This document shows positions 16,561 through 25,426 of a stretch of 51,239 nt of DNA, piece by piece. The stretch is taken from assembly GCF_000772935.1 (NCBI RefSeq), contig NZ_JPVR01000053.1, forward strand, positions 1 to 51,239. The letters are read 5' to 3'. Numbering within the stretch: position 1 is the stretch's first letter; each line of letters opens with the position of its first letter. The translations under genes and the position numbers were made by a program. Below the pieces are notes generated by a model. That model was given only the letters and a program-made list of their open reading frames with translations. It searched no databases and was not told the DNA's origin. The DNA comes from Lysinibacillus boronitolerans JCM 21713 = 10a = NBRC 103108 (lineage in GTDB: Bacteria > Bacillota > Bacilli > Bacillales_A > Planococcaceae).

Positions 16561-18961
16561 GATCTGCTTCCTCCTTTCGTGGCTTAAGCTTTGTCAGAGC
16601 ATAGACCCCTAAGCCAGCAATTAGAAGAACAACAACCTCAAGCATCGTATCAAAAGCACGGAAATCCCCTAGTATTGTATTAACGATGTTGGAACCGCCA
16701 GCCAATTCATAAGCATCATTGAAGTAAGTAGACACTGGTTCAAAGCGATCATAGTGTACTACTGCTAAGCCAACAATTGTTACGGTTGCACCAACAAAAA
16801 TAGAAATCAATGCTTTTGACCATTGAACCCTTTTACGCGGTACCTCTGGCATTAAATCTGGTAAATATTTAAAACATAAAAGGAATAAAGCTGTTGTAAC
16901 CGATTCAACAACTAATTGTGTTAAAGCTAAATCTGGCGCACGGAAAATAACAAAGAAGAAGGCAATAGAATAGCCCAATACACCATTTAGCAACATGGCT
17001 GTCACTCGACCCTTTGCAAAAATCATCCAAACAGCTGCAAAGATCATAACAAATACAAGAATTAACTCGTAGGATTCTATAGCGGAATCTTTGTCAAAAT
17101 TAAAGGTCATGGCATCTGACCAAACAAAATAACCAGCTATAAGTGCAACAAAAAATACATATATATAGACAAAATAATGTGTTAAATTACCTGTCATATA
17201 TTTATTTGTAAGCTTCTGTGAGCCATTTTCACTCATCTCTATCATTCGATTGTAATACGTATTAAACGTATACTTTTGTGAAAATAGACGATAAAGGGGC
17301 TTCCAGCTTTTTAATGTTTTAAATAAGATAATCCCAATAATAATGACACCTACTGTCATCAATAACTCTGCATTGACGCCATGCCATGCATGAATATGTG
17401 GTGTTAGCTCGCTTGTAGTTGGGAATGTAGGATAAATACTTGCCATTGCAGGCTCTAAAATATAGTGACCTAATACATTAGGGAAGAAAAAGATACCAAC
17501 TACCAACAAGCATAAAATAATCGGTGATAGTAACATGCCAAGTGGAGCTTCGTGTGGTTTTTTATCAATCTTCTCTGGCTGTAGTTTACCCAAAAATGTA
17601 CGACTAATTAAAATCAAACTATAGACAAAGGTAAAAATACTTGCCACCCATGCTACGATTGGGAAAAGTAACCCTATATCAGCAATAGAAAATGCTTCTA
17701 CATCGCGAATAGCTAATACTGCTGCAAAAAACATTTCCTTACTTAAAAAGCCATTAAATGGTGGTAATCCTGCCATTGAGAAGCTACCAATCACTGCGAT
17801 TGTAAAAGTGATAGGCATGAAAGACATTAAGCCACCTAGACGACGAATATCACGAGTACCTACTTCATGATCGACAATTCCAACCATCATGAATAAAGCA
17901 CCTTTAAAGGTCGAATGATTCACAAGGTGAAATAATGCCGCAAAGCTTGCTTGGGTGTATAGAATTGAGTTTTTCTCATAGCCATAATAATGACCAACAG
18001 ACCCAAGACCAAAGAGGCTCATTATTAAACCAAGCTGACTCACTGTTGAAAAGGCTAATAATGCTTTTAAATCCGTCTGACGGACAGCATTAAATGAGCC
18101 CCAGAATAATGTAACTAGGCCGATTACGCTAACTAGCCAGAACCACACTGCCTCTCCACCAAAAACGGGTGAAAAACGAGCAACTAAATAAATGCCTGCC
18201 TTTACCATTGTTGCGGAATGTAAGTAAGCACTAACAGGTGTTGGGGCCTCCATAGCATCAGGCAACCAAATGTGGAATGGAAATTGTGCCGATTTTGTAA
18301 AAGCTCCTAGTAAAATTAGAATAAGCGCTGGGGTAAATAAGGCATGATCTCGTATAACCTCTACATTGGCTACAATTTCACGAATACTAAATGTATGAGA
18401 AGCTACATAGAGCATTAAGAAACCCGCAAGCATTGATAGTCCGCCAAAGACTGTAATCATCATCGCTTTTTTGGCCCCTGCCCGAGATGCCTTTCTATGA
18501 TGCCAAAATGCGATTAATAGGAATGATGACACACTCGTTAATTCCCAAAATGTGTATAATACCATTAGGTTATCTGAAAAAACAACGCCAAGCATAGCGC
18601 CCATGAATAGTAATAAATAGCAGTAAAAATGATGAAGAGATTCTTTCGTTGATAAATAAAAAATAGAATATAAAATGACCAAACTACCTACACCTGTAAT
18701 CAGCAGACCAAAAATCATACTGAGTCCATCTAGGTAAGTGGTGAAATTTATATTAAAAGAGGGAATCCACTCATATGTATGAATAAACGTTTTACCCTCG
18801 GCTAATTGAGGAATATAGCGAGCAAGTAAAAGAAACAAAATGAATGGAACAGATAAAACAAACCAGCCAAGATGTGTGACACGCCTTAGTCGCCTGTAAA
18901 GCAATGGAATTAGAGCAGCACAAACAAATGGCAAAAGTATCGCAATGAGAACTGTGACCAA
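16550..18961 (-). CDS. mrpA: Mrp Na+/H+ antiporter subunit A (NuoL-like)
   Basis: 803 aa, close to B. subtilis MrpA (about 800). About 21 helices: the N-terminal two thirds is NuoL-like (FSDNLMVLYTFWELTSVSSFLLI, HIWLPDAMEAPTPVSAYLHSATMVKAGIYL, LFHLVNHSTFKGALF), and the C-terminal part adds the MrpA-specific region (APDLALTQLVVESVTTALF). I chose TTG 18961 because AGGAGG lies 7 nt upstream; the in-frame ATG at 18988 has no ribosome binding site. First gene of the operon. Confidence 0.95.
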   Translation of the reverse strand: MVTVLIAILLPFVCAALIPLLYRRLRRVTHLGWFVLSVPFILFLLLARYIPQLAEGKTFIHTYEWIPSFNINFTTYLDGLSMIFGLLITGVGSLVILYSIFYLSTKESLHHFYCYLLLFMGAMLGVVFSDNLMVLYTFWELTSVSSFLLIAFWHHRKASRAGAKKAMMITVFGGLSMLAGFLMLYVASHTFSIREIVANVEVIRDHALFTPALILILLGAFTKSAQFPFHIWLPDAMEAPTPVSAYLHSATMVKAGIYLVARFSPVFGGEAVWFWLVSVIGLVTLFWGSFNAVRQTDLKALLAFSTVSQLGLIMSLFGLGSVGHYYGYEKNSILYTQASFAALFHLVNHSTFKGALFMMVGIVDHEVGTRDIRRLGGLMSFMPITFTIAVIGSFSMAGLPPFNGFLSKEMFFAAVLAIRDVEAFSIADIGLLFPIVAWVASIFTFVYSLILISRTFLGKLQPEKIDKKPHEAPLGMLLSPIILCLLVVGIFFFPNVLGHYILEPAMASIYPTFPTTSELTPHIHAWHGVNAELLMTVGVIIIGIILFKTLKSWKPLYRLFSQKYTFNTYYNRMIEMSENGSQKLTNKYMTGNLTHYFVYIYVFFVALIAGYFVWSDAMTFNFDKDSAIESYELILVFVMIFAAVWMIFAKGRVTAMLLNGVLGYSIAFFFVIFRAPDLALTQLVVESVTTALFLLCFKYLPDLMPEVPRKRVQWSKALISIFVGATVTIVGLAVVHYDRFEPVSTYFNDAYELAGGSNIVNTILGDFRAFDTMLEVVVLLIAGLGVYALTKLKPRKEEADHEN

Positions 18962-19525
18962 ATGAAAACCTCCTACTATCAAAATCATCTAGCAAATTTT
19001 TGTGGTGATTGACATGTAAAGTGCTAAGACTTTAGAAATTTGTTCAAGCTAAGTAACATATTAGATGTATTCTTGAAATTTTTTAATGGAATGTGGTGGG
19101 GTATCAAAGTGCCTAATTGTTTATAAAAATGGTTATTTTAGTTATTTAGTCACTTCTAACCCGATGCAAGCCTAAATAACTTGTGGAAAATCAGATAATT
19201 TATACAGTTATAACTCAGTTAATATCAGTACAATGAAGACACTTGACTATCTATTTAACTCACTGCATAATAGTGTGGCATATGAAAGCAAATTAACATA
19301 GATGCACAGAATGCATAAATTAAATAATCTCAAATTATTGATTTAAGCTTAATCCTTCAAGGGTTTTCCAATATATTTTCGTTAACTTTTATACATTTTT
19401 AAGTATACAATATAAATGAGCATAATGCACTGTAACAGCATTGATTTTAGCTGTTTTAGGATAATTTTTTCATAATCAACAGTGAAATTAACAAAATACC
19501 AACAGATAAGAGGTGTACATTTTTT
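18962..19525. other. Divergent intergenic region, mrpA to the Usp gene
   Basis: 564 bp, very AT-rich. Contains the promoter proposed for the Usp gene (19382-19409). I see no open frame with a ribosome binding site, no tRNA and no riboswitch I can name. Confidence 0.5.
19382..19409 (+). promoter_or_regulatory. Putative SigA promoter of the Usp gene
   Basis: TTAACT (19382-19387), 16 bp, TATACA (19404-19409), about 115 nt before the start codon. Confidence 0.35.
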
Positions 19526-20212
19526 ATGAAGCATGTAAAAGGGCGTTTGGATGAAAGTATATTAGTTTGTGTTTACTACGGCTTAAATGGCGAACGTTTG
19601 ATTCGTCGTGGTCATAAGATGGCCACAATGCTTGATTGCCCACTCTATATTCTTTCAGTCGATTCGCAACCCCTTGATGCATTTGACGCAGAAAAATCTA
19701 GTTATATAGAGCAATGGAAAAAGTTATCAGATGAGCTTGAGGTTGAAAAATTTATTTTGCAAGATAATGAAAAACGCCCCATACAAAAAGTTATTGCAGA
19801 GGTCGCAAAGAATTATAGTATTTCGCAAATTATCGTAGGGCAAAGCGCACAAAGCCGTTGGGAGGAAATCACGAAAGGTTCGTTCCTAAACGTACTGTTA
19901 AAAGAAGTTCCTTTTGTTGATTTTCATATTGTAGCTGTTCAACGCCCAACAGACGATGATGCAAATGAAACCTATGAAAAAGGAGTACGTGCTTACTTAA
20001 TTAAAGAACAGGAGAACTTTAAAGTAGCATTTACATGTCCTAAGTATGTATCGATTGAAGGTATATTCTTCAAAGAAATTGGCACAGATTTTGACAACGG
20101 CATCTTTAAATTTACTTACAACGATAAAATGCATGAAGTTCATATTTCAGAGGGCTATGTAATTGATCAGGAGAAACTACCAGCAGAATTTTTAGCTCCA
20201 TTAAGACAATAA
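19526..20212 (+). CDS. KdpD-like universal stress protein (UspA domain)
   Basis: 228 aa, soluble. The first 140 residues match the Usp domain found in the KdpD sensor kinase: ILVCVYYGLNGERLIRRGHKMA, DCPLYILSVD, and the nucleotide-binding-type IIVGQSAQSRWEEITKGS. The remaining 90 residues are an extra domain I do not recognise. KdpD's kinase, membrane and His domains are absent. In KdpD this part takes part in K+ or cyclic-di-AMP-linked sensing. It stands divergent to the Mrp operon, so a role in cation homeostasis is plausible but inferred. AAGAGGTG precedes the ATG. Confidence 0.75.
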   Translation: MKHVKGRLDESILVCVYYGLNGERLIRRGHKMATMLDCPLYILSVDSQPLDAFDAEKSSYIEQWKKLSDELEVEKFILQDNEKRPIQKVIAEVAKNYSISQIIVGQSAQSRWEEITKGSFLNVLLKEVPFVDFHIVAVQRPTDDDANETYEKGVRAYLIKEQENFKVAFTCPKYVSIEGIFFKEIGTDFDNGIFKFTYNDKMHEVHISEGYVIDQEKLPAEFLAPLRQ

Positions 20213-20239
20213 AAAAAACGCGTATCTACGCGTTTTTTT
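20212..20239. terminator. Bidirectional terminator between the Usp and MFS genes
   Basis: A-run, ACGCGTA-TC-TACGCGT, T-run: the symmetrical hairpin serves both convergent genes. It starts at the Usp stop codon. Confidence 0.85.
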
Positions 20240-20240
20240 A

Positions 20241-21446
20241 TTAGACAGCAGCTGAAGCAGGTTTATCCTTCGGTAAGAAGAAGGCAACTAGTAATAATAA
20301 AGGTAATAATGAAACGACAATCATTGTAAAATCAATGCCTTTATGATCCATTAAAACGCCGATAACCATTGCCCCTATTGCGCCCATACCAAATGCAAAG
20401 CCCGTAGTTAAACCAGCCATTGTGCCAATTTTTGTTGGGACTAACTCTTGCGCATAGACCACCGTTACGGAGAAGCTAATCATAATCAACGTACCGATAA
20501 TAACTAAAAATAGCATAGCGGCCCATAATGGTACATATGGCAATGCTAAACAAAATGGCATAGGGCCTACTACAGAAAGAATAATGACATTTTTCCTACC
20601 AATACGGTCTGATAAAGAACCTCCAAAAAAGGTACCTACTACACCAAATGCCATGAAGGTGAATATTAATATTTGCCCTAGTCGCAGGCTGACATCATAG
20701 TGATCCATCAAATAAAACACATAAAAGCTCGTTATATTTGTTGTATAAAATGATCGTGCAAAAATAATTGTAAATAATAAAGTTAATGCAATTCCAACTT
20801 GTTTCTTTGTTAATGGAGGCAATGTTGAGACGAGTACTCTCTTTTTCTTAGTGGTACGCTCCTGCTCCAACTGTTTTTTATACCATGTAGCAATTTTACT
20901 TAATAAAATGATACCAAATGTTGCAATGACTAATATGATCGCAGCCCCACGTTGCCCAAGAATATCAAAGATGTAAGCACTAATTAATGGTGCAAGTGCT
21001 TGCCCTGAATTTCCCCCCACTTGATAAATAGACTGCGCAAGACCTCGTTTAGATCCAGCTGCCATAAAGGAAACTCTCGATCCCTCAGGGTGAAAGATAG
21101 CTGACCCAAAGCCTATAAATAATACCGCAATAATAATAATCCAATACTGCGTTGTGAATGCTATAATGGCAATCCCTATAAACGAACTAATCATACCGAT
21201 GGGTAAAGCATAGGGCATTGGTTTTTTATCACTGATAAAGCCTACAGCAGGCTGTAATGCAGAAGCAAATATGTTTAATACGAAAGAAATCAGCCCAATT
21301 TGTGTAAAGGTCAATCCTAACTCACTCTTAAATATCGGAAACATCGCCGGGATAACAGCTTGCATCGTATCATTAATAAGGTGAGCAACACCGATAGCAA
21401 TCATAATTGGATAGATTGGGTTTGTTACGTTTAATTGTTTATTCAT
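20241..21446 (-). CDS. MFS exporter, fosmidomycin-resistance (Fsr) type
   Basis: 401 aa, 12 membrane helices. Features of the Fsr subgroup: HLINDTMQAVIPAMFPIFKSELGLTFTQIGLI at the start, GSAIFHPEGSRVSFMAAGSKRGLAQSIYQVGGNSGQALAPL in helix 4-5, and the second-half MFS motif GGSLSDRIGRKN. These are drug efflux pumps acting by H+ antiport; the actual substrate is unknown. GAGGTGG precedes the ATG. Monocistronic, convergent with the Usp gene. Confidence 0.85.
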   Translation of the reverse strand: MNKQLNVTNPIYPIMIAIGVAHLINDTMQAVIPAMFPIFKSELGLTFTQIGLISFVLNIFASALQPAVGFISDKKPMPYALPIGMISSFIGIAIIAFTTQYWIIIIAVLFIGFGSAIFHPEGSRVSFMAAGSKRGLAQSIYQVGGNSGQALAPLISAYIFDILGQRGAAIILVIATFGIILLSKIATWYKKQLEQERTTKKKRVLVSTLPPLTKKQVGIALTLLFTIIFARSFYTTNITSFYVFYLMDHYDVSLRLGQILIFTFMAFGVVGTFFGGSLSDRIGRKNVIILSVVGPMPFCLALPYVPLWAAMLFLVIIGTLIMISFSVTVVYAQELVPTKIGTMAGLTTGFAFGMGAIGAMVIGVLMDHKGIDFTMIVVSLLPLLLLVAFFLPKDKPASAAV

Positions 21447-21547
21447 GTTGCCACCTCACTCTTTTTTATTTACACATGATTGTCGCATACTATCGACCAT
21501 TTTGCACAAGCTATAATTCGACAGCTGTAAAAGGAGTTGATATATGC

Positions 21548-22267
21548 ATGGAAAGCTTTATTCATGCTCACTTTTGGGAAATGATTCTACGAACAACACT
21601 TTCGTTTTTTGCCTTACTAATTCTGGCACGTCTACTAGGTAAAAAACAATTAGGCCAGTTAACGTTTTTCCATTACATTACAGGTATTACATTTGGGTCG
21701 ATCGCTTCAGAAATTGCCTCTCAGGAAGAAACACCCTTTTTGGATGGTATGATTTCCCTCGTTTGGTGGAGTGCTTTAACGTATTTAATGACCGTTATAA
21801 CGATTAAATCTAAAAAGGCCCGCGTTCTCATTGATGATAAGCCAACGATTGTGATTCAAAAGGGTCTTATATTAGAATCAGCACTACAAAAAAATCGTCT
21901 TCATCTAGATGAGCTTACAATGATGCTTCGTGAACAAGCTATTTTCTCCGTACAGGACGTTGAGTATGCCTTACTAGAAACGAATGGGAAACTCAGTGTG
22001 CTACAAAAAACCTCCGAACAAGTGGCTACAAAGCAGGATGTTAAAGCAGATGTAACACCACCTACCTATCTTCCTACCGAAGTTATTTCTGATGGTCAAC
22101 TTATTACCGAAAATATTGTTGAACTTGAGCTGACAGAAGACTGGGTAATGAAGAAATTGAAAAAGCAAAATGTGCAGTCTGTAGAAGAAGTTTATTTTGC
22201 TCAAGTCCAAACAAATGGTTCCTTGTACATCAGCTTAAAAGATAAAGCGAGACATTCAAGCCCTTAA
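21548..22267 (+). CDS. DUF421 (YetF/YdfR-like) membrane protein
   Basis: 239 aa from ATG 21548 (AAAGGAG 11 nt upstream). Three membrane helices in the first 90 residues with the conserved LARLLGKKQLGQLTFFHYITGITFGSIAS segment. The cytoplasmic part has ARVLIDDKPTIVIQKG and MLREQAIFSVQDVEYALLETNGKLSVL, the DUF421 core. A C-terminal extension (about 160-239) repeats a similar fold. Members occur in spore-forming bacilli; the molecular role is not established. Confidence 0.85.
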   Translation: MESFIHAHFWEMILRTTLSFFALLILARLLGKKQLGQLTFFHYITGITFGSIASEIASQEETPFLDGMISLVWWSALTYLMTVITIKSKKARVLIDDKPTIVIQKGLILESALQKNRLHLDELTMMLREQAIFSVQDVEYALLETNGKLSVLQKTSEQVATKQDVKADVTPPTYLPTEVISDGQLITENIVELELTEDWVMKKLKKQNVQSVEEVYFAQVQTNGSLYISLKDKARHSSP

Positions 22268-22291
22268 TTGCTTGTCTAGTCTCGTTTTTTT
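22248..22291 (+). terminator. Terminator after the DUF421 gene
   Basis: CGAGAC (22248-22253) pairs with GTCTCG (22279-22284), with an inner CAAG/CTTG pairing, followed by seven T. It includes the end of the coding region. Confidence 0.75.
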
Positions 22292-22292
22292 A

Positions 22293-23003
22293 TTAATCAA
22301 TTTTGACAATATCTAATGGTGTAATAATACCGAGTAATTTTTGATGTGGTTGACCATGCTCCGTTATTAATAATGCCTCAAAGCGTCTCCCTCTTTCGAC
22401 TCCTTGTTTAAATATTTCCTCAGCCTCATAGATGGATATAGATCTACTGACAAATTTGTAATTCACGCTATTTTTCTCATGCAATAAGATATCATGCAGG
22501 GTTGGAATTCTTTTCGGTAGATGATCCCCACCCATCTTTGACGCAAGCCAATTTGTGATTCCTACTGTTGTGATTAGCCCCTTAAACTGCTTATTATAAT
22601 AAACAGGAAATTGTGTATATTTGCGCTGACGTATCACTTTTAAAACATGTTTTAAAGAATCATTTTCTTGAAAAATCAATACTCTTTTACGGAACATTTG
22701 CCCTACAAGCGTCGGCTTAGCAAGGGTAGCATCTATGTATTCAATTCGTTCTACAACATCAGTATGTGGCTCTGCAATCACATAATGTAATGATGTACGA
22801 TGATGCACAATCGCATTTCGTAAGTCTGCATATGAGCGGAGATCATCTTCATATTTCTTCACCAAGACATCCTTTTTCTTTGCTTGATCAATCAGCCGAT
22901 AAAAAGGCATAAAATCCTTAGCACCTACAATATCTCGTAGTCTATGATCTATTCGATTAAACGCTGTCAGGAAACGATCGGAATTCTCAGTTCCCAATTT
23001 CAT
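22293..23003 (-). CDS. CBS-domain protein with HEPN-like N-terminus
   Basis: 236 aa. The N-terminal 100 residues are helical and contain YADLRNAIVHHR, an R-x4-H motif (Arg62, His67) like that of HEPN domains. Two CBS motifs follow (about 105-160, FQENDSLKHVLKVIRQRKYTQFPV and GLITTVGITNWL; and about 175-235, ending LLGIITPLDIV). CBS pairs bind adenine nucleotides; HEPN domains are often RNases or RNA-binding. ATG 23003 is only 2 nt from AGAGGGG, so TTG 22997 may be the real start. Single gene, convergent with the DUF421 gene. Confidence 0.75.
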   Translation of the reverse strand: MKLGTENSDRFLTAFNRIDHRLRDIVGAKDFMPFYRLIDQAKKKDVLVKKYEDDLRSYADLRNAIVHHRTSLHYVIAEPHTDVVERIEYIDATLAKPTLVGQMFRKRVLIFQENDSLKHVLKVIRQRKYTQFPVYYNKQFKGLITTVGITNWLASKMGGDHLPKRIPTLHDILLHEKNSVNYKFVSRSISIYEAEEIFKQGVERGRRFEALLITEHGQPHQKLLGIITPLDIVKID

Positions 23004-23120
23004 GTCCCCTCTTTCTATAGTAGTCTATATATTTTCCGAGTTATTTGACAAATTTCGAGTTACACACCCATTATATTCCTAAGTTATAGAGATTCCAAGA
23101 AAGTAGTTTTACAATTCCGC

Positions 23121-23151
23121 TTGAAAGTGACGTTACGTCATTTAATATAAT
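23121..23151 (+). promoter_or_regulatory. MerR-type promoter (19-bp spacer) with operator
   Basis: TTGAAA (23121-23126), 19-bp spacer, TATAAT (23146-23151). The spacer holds the perfect palindrome TGACGT-T-ACGTCA (23128-23140). A long spacer with a central palindrome is the hallmark of promoters activated by MerR proteins, and the next gene is a MerR regulator. Confidence 0.75.
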
Positions 23152-23180
23152 GTCATTAACAGAGAGGAGGAGTGATTACG

Positions 23181-23942
23181 TTGCTTACGATTCACAATGT
23201 ATCAAAACAAACTGGCATTTCTGTTCGAACATTGCGTTATTACGAGGAGATCGGCTTGTTACTTCCTATAGCAAAGACTGAGGGAGGACACAGAATTTAT
23301 GGTGAGAATGAGCTCAAAATGTTACAACAAATTGTTTTTTTAAAGGCATTGGGCTTCAAGTTGAAGGAAATTCAGACACTTATCAATAATTCATGGAATT
23401 GGGAAGCAAGTTTAGACCATCAGTTAGCTTTTCTAGCAGAAGAACAAAAGAAACTACAGCAGATGAAGAACGCCATCCTTGGATTAAAAAATGCCTCGTC
23501 TATCGAAGGTGGGCTAACAGAGTCCCTTATCCAAAAATACATTAAGCTTTCCAATCAAGAACGAGATAATAAGCAAGCCTTCCGCCAACAGATTTTTGTA
23601 GCTGCCGAAATGGAGCTTTTTCAGAAATTACCCAATTTAAATCAAAATGATCCTAATTCTTTAGAATGGATTGGTTTATTAGGTCAGTTAAAGCAGCTTC
23701 ATAAGGAAAGCCCTGAAGCTGATTCCGTGCAGATTATTATCAAACGAATGATGGAAAAGGCTGAAATAGAATATAACGGAAATGATGAGTTTTTAGAGAA
23801 GATGTGGACAATAAGAAAATCCGCACACAAATCTGAACAAATGGGTTTTTATCCTTTAGAGGAAGAATTTCTACACTTTATAGAGCAGGCTTTTCATGTT
23901 TATGAAACAAAAAAACAGGTGTTAGGAAGGTCACAACCATGA
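23181..23942 (+). CDS. MerR family transcriptional regulator
   Basis: 253 aa from TTG 23181, 10 nt after AGGAGG; GTG 23172 abuts the ribosome binding site and is less likely. N-terminal MerR winged helix (TIHNVSKQTGISVRTLRYYEEIGLL, then HRIYGENELKMLQQIVFLKALGF), a dimerisation coiled coil (about 80-105), and a 150-residue helical C-terminal domain resembling TipAS-type effector domains. No metal-binding Cys cluster. It probably activates its own promoter and the GAP-family gene that overlaps it by 4 nt. Confidence 0.88.
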   Translation: MLTIHNVSKQTGISVRTLRYYEEIGLLLPIAKTEGGHRIYGENELKMLQQIVFLKALGFKLKEIQTLINNSWNWEASLDHQLAFLAEEQKKLQQMKNAILGLKNASSIEGGLTESLIQKYIKLSNQERDNKQAFRQQIFVAAEMELFQKLPNLNQNDPNSLEWIGLLGQLKQLHKESPEADSVQIIIKRMMEKAEIEYNGNDEFLEKMWTIRKSAHKSEQMGFYPLEEEFLHFIEQAFHVYETKKQVLGRSQP

Positions 23943-24592
23943 ACATAGAAATAATGCTTGTGATTGGTGCCTTAGCATTGTTAGACATGTTTAGTCCTTC
24001 TATTATTGGAGTATCCGTCTATGTATTGCTTGTGGCTAAAAAACAGCAAATCCGCCTTTTATTAACCTATTTAATGACTGTAGCCTTGTTTTACTTTAGT
24101 ACTGGGATTTTTTTAATGTTAGGTCTAGGAGTCATATTCAACCCAATTTCTAATTTGCTAGATAGCTACTCAGCTCGATTAATCATGACCATTGTGGGGG
24201 CAGCTTTATTTATTGGCAGTTGGTTAGTACCAAAGAGAAAGACAAATGGAGCACCTAAACCAAAATCTTTACATGTGAGCTCTATGGTAGCTTTAGGTTT
24301 CACAACTTCTATTTTAGAAGTTGCAACCGCTCTTCCTTATTTCGCAGCAATAGGTATTTTAACGAGTAATCAAATAGAGTTTTATGAATGGTTACCAATA
24401 TTAGCTGGTTACAATTTGATAATGATTGCACCAGGAATTATCCTTTTATGCTTCCATTTATTATTCCGCCGATTTATGAATAAGCCTTTAAGAAAAATTC
24501 AAACGCTCTTTGATCAAAGAACAAGTTCAACCCTTTCTTGGGTTATGTTCTTTGTGGGATTGATTTTACTTATAAATGGTGGGATGATTTAA
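23939..24592 (+). CDS. GAP (Sap-like) family membrane protein, probable exporter
   Basis: 217 aa with six hydrophobic helices (DMFSPSIIGVSVYVLLVA; LMTVALFYFSTGIFLMLG; LIMTIVGAALFIGSWLV; LEVATALPYFAAIGIL; ILAGYNLIMIAPGIILLCF; VMFFVGLILLINGG). This is the LysE-like fold of the GAP/Sap family. ATG overlaps the merR stop (ATGA), so both are co-translated. It is a likely efflux protein induced by the MerR regulator; the ligand is unknown. Confidence 0.75.
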   Translation: MNIEIMLVIGALALLDMFSPSIIGVSVYVLLVAKKQQIRLLLTYLMTVALFYFSTGIFLMLGLGVIFNPISNLLDSYSARLIMTIVGAALFIGSWLVPKRKTNGAPKPKSLHVSSMVALGFTTSILEVATALPYFAAIGILTSNQIEFYEWLPILAGYNLIMIAPGIILLCFHLLFRRFMNKPLRKIQTLFDQRTSSTLSWVMFFVGLILLINGGMI

Positions 24593-24598
24593 AACAAA

Positions 24599-24639
24599 AA
24601 AACGGTAAAAATCCATTATAAGTTGGTTTTTACCGTTTT
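24599..24639. terminator. Bidirectional terminator between the GAP and yxlG-like genes
   Basis: 13-bp inverted repeat (24599-24611 with 24627-24639), core ACGGT/ACCGT flanked by A and T runs, serving both convergent operons. Confidence 0.85.
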
Positions 24640-24643
24640 CTCT

Positions 24644-25426
24644 TCAGATTTTTATCATAGACGCATTTCTTTTCATCATCACGATACCAATGCCGATGCA
24701 GATAATTGTCAATGCTAGCGTAATTACTAAGCTCCACCAGTAATCTGACATCTCTATTGTTCCTCGAAATTTTGCAATTCCGTAACTTGCTAGCTTCCAG
24801 GGTGATATCGTCCAAAAGATTCCTATAATCATATCGATGATTTGCCCAACAAAAATCACTGTAAATGCACATGTAGTAGCAATAACTGTTTTAAAACTGG
24901 CACTCATCATTAATGTAACAGCTATCACAAATAGCAACCAAATATAGTACGTAGAAAAGCTTACTAACAGTGCACCAATATCCAACGTTCCGTATAGAAT
25001 ACTTGTATAATAGACACTTGCAGCAAACCCAGCTAAAATACTAACAAAACAAATGGTGCTCATAACAACAAATTTACTTAAAAAATATGCGGCAAATGAA
25101 ATGGGCCGAGCATATAATAATGTTGCCATACCATTAGCACGTTCTTTACTAATAGCCCCTACAAACGAAGCCATCATCACCAATAAGCCTATCGTTTGAA
25201 ACTGCCCGATCGAAGCTTGAATTAAATCAAGTGGCATTAATTCTGGCATCAACATTTCGAAGCCCTCTGGTACATTCCCAACAGCATTTAAAATATCCAT
25301 CATATAATAGTTTGTTAGTGGATCACTCATTCCAAGCAGAGCAAACACAAGAGGAATCCATAGAAACTTCCAACTCCGCCACGCTTCTCTAAATTCCTTT
25401 TGCAGAAGTACATTGAATCCTCTCAT
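24644..25426 (-). CDS. yxlG: ABC-2 type transporter permease, YxlG-like
   Basis: 260 aa with six membrane helices; conserved KEFREAWRSWKFLW start, ISKERANGMATLLYARPIS loop after helix 2. Size and position fit B. subtilis YxlG (259 aa), the membrane part of the YxlEFG exporter. Its start overlaps the ATPase gene by 4 nt. Third gene of a three-gene operon preceded by two inverted-repeat operators. The substrate is unknown; in B. subtilis the set is tied to SigY. Confidence 0.75.
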   Translation of the reverse strand: MRGFNVLLQKEFREAWRSWKFLWIPLVFALLGMSDPLTNYYMMDILNAVGNVPEGFEMLMPELMPLDLIQASIGQFQTIGLLVMMASFVGAISKERANGMATLLYARPISFAAYFLSKFVVMSTICFVSILAGFAASVYYTSILYGTLDIGALLVSFSTYYIWLLFVIAVTLMMSASFKTVIATTCAFTVIFVGQIIDMIIGIFWTISPWKLASYGIAKFRGTIEMSDYWWSLVITLALTIICIGIGIVMMKRNASMIKI

